NCBI GenBank assembly: GCA_947584955.1
Contig: CANPWS010000079.1
Location: 1 to 6,016 of the forward strand
Direction of reading: 5' to 3'
Source: an uncultured Bacilli bacterium
GTDB lineage: Bacteria > Bacillota_I > Bacilli_A > RF39 > UBA660
Length of the DNA: 6,016 bases
Part shown: positions 1 through 4,012 of the stretch, piece after piece
Position numbering within the stretch: the stretch's first letter is position 1
How the letters are laid out: each line of letters begins with the position of its first letter
Made by a program: the position numbers and the translations under genes
Notes under the pieces: generated by a model
The model's database searches: none
Told to the model about the DNA's origin: nothing
The model's input: only the letters and a program-made list of their open reading frames with translations

Positions 1-1848
1 GTAGTTTCCTAATATCCATTTATCAACATATTCAAAATCATTAAATGGTTTATCTTCATAGTCTTCAAGATGCATCTGAATAAATTTTGAAACATTCCAT
101 ATTTTATTTACTAATTTTTTACCACGTAGCATTGTTTCTTCACTATATGTTATATCTGTTCCAAGTCTACCAGAAGCAGCCCAATAACGTACAACATCTG
201 CGGAATACTGATTAATTGCATCTAATGGATCTATTTGTGAATTTCCTTTACTTTTACTTATTTTTTCTCCTTTATTTGCCATGACAAACCCTGAAATCAT
301 TACGTTATCCCATGGTCTTATACCAAAGTGATAAAAACTTTTTACGATAGTATAAAAATCCCAAGTTCTTATAATTTCTGAAGCATTTGTTCTTAGACTC
401 ATTGGTTTTAAAATATCTTCGTAATTATTTTTTTCACCATATTTCATATTTATAAGTGGTGTTACTGATGATGTTGCCCATGTATCCATAACATCAGTCT
501 CTGGAATAAATTCTTGTAAACCACATTTTGGACATTTATTTTCTTTTGGTTTATCTACTAATGGATTTACTGGTAAATCTTCTTCTTTAGCAAAAATAGG
601 TTCACCACAATTTTTACAATACCATACTGGAAATGGTACACCAAAATATCTTTGTCTTGATATACACCAGTCCCACGCTATATTATTAACCCACTCTTCA
701 TATCTATTATACATATATGATGGATACCAATTTATTTCTTTTCCAATTTTTAAGAAATCTTCTTTGTGATTCATAATATCAATAAACCACTGCTTCATTA
801 CTGTATACTCTACTTCTTTACCACATCTTTCATGTGTCTGTACTTCATGTTCTAATTCTTCTATTTTAACAATATACCCTTGTTCTTGTAAATCTTCGAT
901 GATTTTTTTTCTTGCTTCTTTTATTTTTAGTCCACCATAGCATTTTACAGTATCTTTTATTTTTCCATCATCAGTAAATATATATTTAAGTGGTAAATTA
1001 TATTTTTTCCACCATTCAATATCTGTTTGATCTCCAAATGTACAGCACATTACGACTCCAGTACCTTTATCTATTGCGACTTTTTCATCAGCCATAATTG
1101 GAACTTCTACATCAATTACAGGTATATGTGCCCTCTTACCTATTAAATGTTTATGCTTATCATCATCAGGATTTACAAATACACATACAATTGCAGGTAG
1201 TAATTCTGGTCTTGTTGTGGCTATTATAAATTCTTCATTGTCTTCGACTGTTTTAAATTTCACATAATTAAATGTAGTTTTTATAGTTTTAGTTTCTAAT
1301 TCTGCCTGTGCAATAGAAGTTAAACATTCATTACACCAAAGTGCAGGACTTTCTTTATGATAACAATGTCCTTTTTTTATTAAGTCAAGAAATGATGTTT
1401 GACTTATTTTTATTGTCGATGGGCTAACTGTTTTATAGTGAATATTCCAATCTGTACTTACGCCTAATCGTGAAAATAAATCTTGAAAATCTTCTTCATA
1501 TTTATCTGTTGTCTTATAACATAATTTTGAAAATTCTTCTCTTCCTATTTCATGTGCTTTTTTTCCTTGTTCTTTTTCTACTAGTCTTTCTGATGGTAAT
1601 CCATTATCATCAAACCCAAATGGATAAAAGACATTGTAACCTCTCATTCTTTTATATCTGGCAATCATTTCTGCTTGAGAGTATGAAAATATATGCCCTA
1701 TATGAATTTTACCATTAACAGTTGGAGGAGGTGTATCAATTGAATATACTTTTCTATTGTCTTTTTTAAATTCGTATATTTTTTTCTCTTTCCAATAATT
1801 TGCCCATTTTTCTTCCTTTAAACTGGCATTATATTTTTTGTCTAACAT
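1..1848 (-). CDS. valS: Valyl-tRNA synthetase, N-terminal 616 residues (3' end cut by the window edge)
   Basis: Class I aminoacyl-tRNA synthetase that attaches valine to tRNA-Val in the cytoplasm. The reading frame is open from an ATG at 1848 to the left edge. Visible features: the PPPTVNGKIHIGH nucleotide-binding signature with HIGH at residues 49-52; a WCNEC segment at 171-175; the CP1 editing domain at roughly 200-345, including TTRPELLPA at 211-219; a zinc-ribbon pattern with Cys 411, 414, 439 and 442; DTWATSSVTPL at 455-465; and the KMSKS loop as KISKS at 529-533. The WATSS-TP and IIRTW-FYT segments resemble the archaeal-like (type 2) ValS branch more than the common bacterial one; that is from memory of the family. 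The C-terminal anticodon-binding domain is missing only because the window ends. The start is supported by AAGGAAGGG at 1856-1864, seven bases upstream. Expression is controlled by the T-box leader directly upstream. The family is certain; the subtype is less so. Confidence 0.97.
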   Translation of the reverse strand, partial: MLDKKYNASLKEEKWANYWKEKKIYEFKKDNRKVYSIDTPPPTVNGKIHIGHIFSYSQAEMIARYKRMRGYNVFYPFGFDDNGLPSERLVEKEQGKKAHEIGREEFSKLCYKTTDKYEEDFQDLFSRLGVSTDWNIHYKTVSPSTIKISQTSFLDLIKKGHCYHKESPALWCNECLTSIAQAELETKTIKTTFNYVKFKTVEDNEEFIIATTRPELLPAIVCVFVNPDDDKHKHLIGKRAHIPVIDVEVPIMADEKVAIDKGTGVVMCCTFGDQTDIEWWKKYNLPLKYIFTDDGKIKDTVKCYGGLKIKEARKKIIEDLQEQGYIVKIEELEHEVQTHERCGKEVEYTVMKQWFIDIMNHKEDFLKIGKEINWYPSYMYNRYEEWVNNIAWDWCISRQRYFGVPFPVWYCKNCGEPIFAKEEDLPVNPLVDKPKENKCPKCGLQEFIPETDVMDTWATSSVTPLINMKYGEKNNYEDILKPMSLRTNASEIIRTWDFYTIVKSFYHFGIRPWDNVMISGFVMANKGEKISKSKGNSQIDPLDAINQYSADVVRYWAASGRLGTDITYSEETMLRGKKLVNKIWNVSKFIQMHLEDYEDKPFNDFEYVDKWILGNY

Positions 1849-1881
1849 ATTTTTTCCCTTCCTTTTTAATATTATAAATTT

Positions 1882-1916
1882 AAAAAAGCTCACCCCCCTT
1901 TTCAAAGGATGAACTT
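1882..1916 (-). terminator. Regulated intrinsic terminator of the valS T-box
   Basis: On the minus strand AAGTTCATCCTTT (1916 to 1904) pairs with AGGGGGGTGAGCTT (ending near 1886) using several G-U pairs, and a run of T residues follows at 1882-1887. The 5' arm follows directly on the T-box sequence at 1920-1935, so the antiterminator and this hairpin are mutually exclusive, as expected for a T-box that controls transcription. Confidence 0.92.
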
Positions 1917-2114
1917 TTGTCCACGATACCACCTTAATTCATGCTATCTTTATAGTATGCAGCTTTAATACTTTAACGCAGTAATACGTATTATCTTACT
2001 ATTAGTTCAGAAAACAAGCTCGCAAGCTACTTTCAATTAAATTTAATACAAATTTTCACCAAACATTTGCTCTCTATAAATAATCTTTAATTTACTCTTC
2101 TTGTTCATCGCTTT
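1882..2114 (-). promoter_or_regulatory. T-box riboswitch leader of valS, Val (GUA) specifier
   Basis: A tRNA-sensing leader RNA that lets transcription continue into valS when tRNA-Val is uncharged. Landmarks read on the minus strand: AGCGATGA at the start of stem I (2105-2112); the AGAGAG bulge (2070-2075); the GGTGAAA distal element (2054-2060); the specifier region GAAAGTAGC, with GTA, a valine codon, at 2028-2030; and the T-box sequence AAGGTGGTATCGTGGA at 1920-1935. Inside the T-box, TGGT would pair with an ACCA tRNA end. AACAAG near 2102 and CTTGTT near 2014-2019 can close the base of stem I. A small hairpin at 1940-1959 fits stem III, and the palindrome TAATACGTATTA at 1982-1993 lies where stem II would be. 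The exact specifier register is inferred from the downstream gene: a one-base shift would read AGT. Confidence 0.95.
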
Positions 2115-2120
2115 TAGCTA

Positions 2121-2149
2121 ATTATAACAAATAATGAGTAATTTAGCAA
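2121..2149 (-). promoter_or_regulatory. Sigma-A-type promoter of valS
   Basis: The minus strand has TTGCTA (-35, 2144-2149), a 17-base spacer and a perfect TATAAT (-10, 2121-2126). Transcription would start near 2114, just before the first conserved T-box element. Spacing and position make this the most convincing promoter in the window. It begins only about 32 bases after the stop codon of the DUF4097 gene. Confidence 0.88.
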
Positions 2150-2181
2150 GTTTTATTTTTGATATTTTATCTTAACTTTAC

Positions 2182-3069
2182 TTAATTATTAACTTCAATA
2201 TCACCACAATCATTTTCAATTTTTAAAGTAGTATCTGATTTATTATAATTATTTCTAATTTTTACTTTTCCTAAATCTGTCCTTGCATCAATAAATATTT
2301 CGTTAGTATTTCCTATTTCTATATCTCCATAATCATTTTTAATATAAGAATTTTTATTTAAATTAATATTATTAACTTCAATATCACCACAATCATTTAC
2401 AAGATTAAGATAATTATAAACATCTTTAATTTTTATATCTCCATAATTATTCTTAACTATTACATCATTTATATTAGAAATTCTAACATCACCACAATCT
2501 TCATTTATGGTAGCTATATTAGACTTTTCTATTTCTATATCACCATAATTATTTTCTACTTCAATAATATTACCTCCAAGTATTTTAACATCACCACAGT
2601 CTTCTAAAACATCAATATCAGCATTTAAAAATTCATCAATAGAAATATCCCCATAATTATTTTTAATATTAATATTTCCATTAAATTCTTTTGGTAAATA
2701 TATTTCTATTTTAGCAAGTTTTTGATTAAAACAAAATCCTACACAATTTTTTTCATTTATTTTAATAGTTAAAGTATCAAAATTAGTTTCGGCTTTAGTA
2801 TAATCTTTTTCTCCATAAATTATAGCTCTAACACTACTTGTATCAGATTTTTTTATATAAATTTCACTAGTCGTAGCATCTACTATAATTTTATTAAAAA
2901 TTTCTTCATAAGTTTTATCTAGTATTAATTCATTACTACTTTGTAATCCAAATTTAAAATTCTTAATTTTAAATCCATTTTGTAAAAGGAAAACAAAAAA
3001 TATAGAAAAACAAATCATAATAATTGATAATAAGATAATTAATGCTATAATCAATTTTTTATTTTTCAT
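2182..3069 (-). CDS. Membrane-anchored DUF4097-type beta-helix protein
   Basis: A 295-residue protein with a short positive N-terminus (MKNKK), one hydrophobic segment at about residues 6-29 that should act as an uncleaved anchor, and a long region predicted to lie outside the membrane. From about residue 131 it is made of repeated short strands with a turn every 17-22 residues, the pattern of the DUF4097 putative-adhesin family. Turns carry NYGDI or DYGDI (Tyr 139, 175, 209, 247) alternating with DCGDV or DCGDI (Cys 158, 192, 227, 288); one turn is TDLGKV (266). Cys 109 and 113 form a separate CxxxC. No lipobox with a suitable Cys is seen. The start is supported by AAGGAG at 3078-3083, eight bases upstream and inside the preceding gene, which it overlaps by 11 bases; translation of the two is probably coupled. 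Molecular function is unknown for this family. A role as partner or sensor for the upstream membrane-bound regulator is inference from gene order. Confidence 0.88.
   Translation of the reverse strand: MKNKKLIIALIILLSIIMICFSIFFVFLLQNGFKIKNFKFGLQSSNELILDKTYEEIFNKIIVDATTSEIYIKKSDTSSVRAIIYGEKDYTKAETNFDTLTIKINEKNCVGFCFNQKLAKIEIYLPKEFNGNINIKNNYGDISIDEFLNADIDVLEDCGDVKILGGNIIEVENNYGDIEIEKSNIATINEDCGDVRISNINDVIVKNNYGDIKIKDVYNYLNLVNDCGDIEVNNINLNKNSYIKNDYGDIEIGNTNEIFIDARTDLGKVKIRNNYNKSDTTLKIENDCGDIEVNN
2185..2215 (-). repeat. Exact 31-bp direct repeat, copy at the end of the DUF4097 gene
   Basis: Identical over 31 bases to 2368-2398, at a distance of 183 bases (61 codons, so in frame). It encodes NDCGDIEVNN, here the last ten residues (286-295) before the stop codon. 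Codon-level identity in a protein repeat suggests recent duplication or gene conversion between coils rather than selection on the peptide alone. Confidence 0.9.
2368..2398 (-). repeat. Exact 31-bp direct repeat, internal copy in the DUF4097 gene
   Basis: The internal partner of 2185-2215. It encodes NDCGDIEVNN at residues 225-234 in the middle of the beta-helix. Recombination between the two copies would remove 61 codons in frame and leave the C-terminus intact. Confidence 0.9.
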
Positions 3070-3706
3070 CTTTATTACTCCTTAACATAAATATTAATTT
3101 TAAAATTCTTTCAAATAATCCATATATTATCCATATTATCCATGTTAAATGCCATGCCATTGTCTTAAAGCTAATAATTAAATAAATAATTGTAACTATT
3201 ATGGCTACTATATCTAAAATTTGATGTCTTAATTTATCATTAGCATTTTCTTCTTGAGTTTTTATTGGTTTATATCTAATACATACATAAATGATTATAC
3301 CCGTTGCTATTCCACAAATAAGTAAAAATAAAGCAGATGCAACTATTGGATTCATATTGATAACTGGAATTGAAATCATTATCCATACAACACCCAAAAA
3401 ATATAATACTATACTAATAGCTATACCTTTGGCTTTCTTACTTATTTTTAAATTTTCTTGTTCTAAATTAGTTGTATATTCAATGTTTTTTGAAGAATTT
3501 TTTTCTTTTAATTCTAAAAATAATTCGTTTGGAGTAATTTCATATAGTTCACATAATGGAACTATTTTATCAAAATCAGGCATACTTTGATCTGTTTCCC
3601 ATTTAGATATTGTTTGTCTTGTAACGTTTAATTTATCTGCCACTTCCTCTTGAGATAATTTTTTATCTTTTCTTAATTCAAATAATTTTTGACCTAAATT
3701 ACTCAA
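3059..3706 (-). CDS. XRE-family HTH regulator with a C-terminal membrane domain
   Basis: A 215-residue protein starting at TTG (3704-3706). Residues 6-61 are a Cro/C1-type helix-turn-helix with the typical LSQEEVADKLNVTRQTISKWE core; the recognition helix lies around 28-37. A polar linker (about 65-91) leads to four hydrophobic segments at roughly 92-113, 119-143, 162-180 and 184-206, so the DNA-binding domain is probably tethered to the inner face of the membrane. It should bind its own control region and respond to an envelope or membrane signal; both points are inferred. TTG was preferred to the in-frame ATG at 3736 because GAGGTG lies six bases before the TTG, while the ATG overlaps a TATAAT box and has no ribosome-binding site. 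The last 11 bases, including the stop codon, overlap the start of the DUF4097 gene. The ligand and the regulated genes are not visible. Confidence 0.9.
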   Translation of the reverse strand: MSNLGQKLFELRKDKKLSQEEVADKLNVTRQTISKWETDQSMPDFDKIVPLCELYEITPNELFLELKEKNSSKNIEYTTNLEQENLKISKKAKGIAISIVLYFLGVVWIMISIPVINMNPIVASALFLLICGIATGIIIYVCIRYKPIKTQEENANDKLRHQILDIVAIIVTIIYLIISFKTMAWHLTWIIWIIYGLFERILKLIFMLRSNKDEK

Positions 3707-3712
3707 TTTAAT

Positions 3713-3718
3713 CACCTC
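3713..3718 (-). promoter_or_regulatory. Ribosome-binding site that fixes the TTG start of the HTH regulator
   Basis: GAGGTG, within AAGAGGTGAT at 3711-3720, sits six bases upstream of TTG at 3704-3706. Nothing comparable precedes the in-frame ATG at 3736, so this site decides the start. Confidence 0.85.
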
Positions 3719-3727
3719 TTGATTAAA

Positions 3728-3756
3728 ATTATACATTTAATTTTAGTTGCAATCTA
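3728..3756 (-). promoter_or_regulatory. Proximal candidate promoter of the HTH-DUF4097 unit
   Basis: A perfect TATAAT (3728-3733) is preceded at 17 bases by a poor -35, TAGATT (3751-3756). A transcript from here would start around 3720 and have a leader of only about 15 bases before the TTG. The weak -35 together with the AGTTG repeats covering it suggests a promoter that depends on, or is occluded by, a regulator. This is a pattern call only. Confidence 0.55.
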
Positions 3757-3783
3757 CCTATTTAAGTTGGAAATTTGTCAACT
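3741..3783. repeat. AGTTG/CAACT repeat cluster, possible operator of the HTH regulator
   Basis: On the plus strand, TTTTAGTTGCAA (3741-3752) and TTTAAGTTGGAA (3761-3772) match at 10 of 12 bases and are exactly 20 bases apart, about two helical turns. The second copy is the left half of an imperfect 19-bp palindrome, AGTTGGAAATTTGTCAACT (3765-3783), with 7 of 9 pairs matching. The cluster covers the -35 area of the proximal promoter and lies just downstream of the distal one. This arrangement suits autoregulation by the XRE protein encoded next to it. It is inferred from position and symmetry; in such AT-rich DNA some matching could be chance. Confidence 0.45.
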
Positions 3784-3943
3784 AATATTAACATTTAAAT
3801 AATTATATCATGAAATTATGTATTATTAACATAAATAAAGATAACAAACAGTATATATGGTTTACTTATATAAATTAAGATATTAAATCATTATTAAACT
3901 ATATTTCCACTTTAATTATTAAATAATTATCTTTATATATCGC
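3784..3943. other. AT-rich intergenic stretch with no gene seen
   Basis: Together with the flanking sites this forms the roughly 300-base gap between the permease and the HTH regulator. Apart from the distal promoter candidate (3802-3829), it holds a perfect 17-bp A/T-only palindrome, TAATTATTAAATAATTA (3913-3929), which may be chance at this base composition. No ORF with a ribosome-binding site, no tRNA and no recognised leader RNA were seen. Confidence 0.6.
3802..3829 (-). promoter_or_regulatory. Distal candidate promoter of the HTH-DUF4097 unit
   Basis: The minus strand has TGATATAAT, an extended -10 with TATAAT at 3802-3807, and TTAATA (3824-3829, four of six consensus bases) at a 16-base spacing. 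A start near 3795 would give a leader of about 90 bases that crosses the AGTTG/CAACT repeats. By match to consensus it is somewhat better than the proximal candidate. Confidence 0.55.
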
Positions 3944-3971
3944 AAAAGGAATTAGTAAAAAACTAATTCCT
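3944..3971 (-). terminator. Intrinsic terminator after the ABC permease gene
   Basis: AGGAATTAG and CTAATTCCT form a perfect 9-bp stem (3947-3955 with 3963-3971) around a seven-base loop. On the minus strand the stem runs into TTTT before GCG. The stem is AT-rich and the T tract is short, so termination may be partial. It lies about 40 bases after the permease stop codon, where a terminator is expected. On the plus strand no T tract follows, so it acts in one direction only. Confidence 0.75.
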
Positions 3972-4012
3972 AAGTTCCAACAATTAAATATATTATAATA
4001 CTTTGTAACATA

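Noticed and set aside
1470..1718. Plus-strand 82-codon ORF with a hydrophobic translation
   Set aside because: It lies wholly antisense to conserved valS codons. The Phe/Leu-rich translation comes from complementing Lys/Glu-rich coding sequence, and no ribosome-binding site was seen.
2185..2680. CRISPR-like or satellite array, suggested by repeated ATATCACCACAATC and ATATCTCCATAATTATT units
   Set aside because: The units are in frame with the protein and encode the DCGDI and NYGDI turns of the beta-helix. Spacings vary and there are no spacers of constant length.
2182..3069. DUF4097 protein as a lipoprotein
   Set aside because: The only Cys near the N-terminus (Cys 20) lies inside the hydrophobic core and lacks a lipobox (it is preceded by IIMI), so an uncleaved anchor fits better.
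3291..3590. Plus-strand 99-codon ORF
   Set aside because: It lies antisense to the HTH regulator, whose domain and membrane segments are clearly coding. It is a shadow frame.
3776..3781. TTGACA (minus strand) as a perfect -35 box
   Set aside because: No acceptable -10 lies 16-18 bases downstream (GGTAGA, GTAGAT and AGGTAG). It is better read as part of the AGTTG/CAACT palindrome.
3810..3878. A 22-codon plus-strand ORF (MKLCIIN...) in the intergenic gap
   Set aside because: No ribosome-binding site, very short, and expected by chance in AT-rich DNA.
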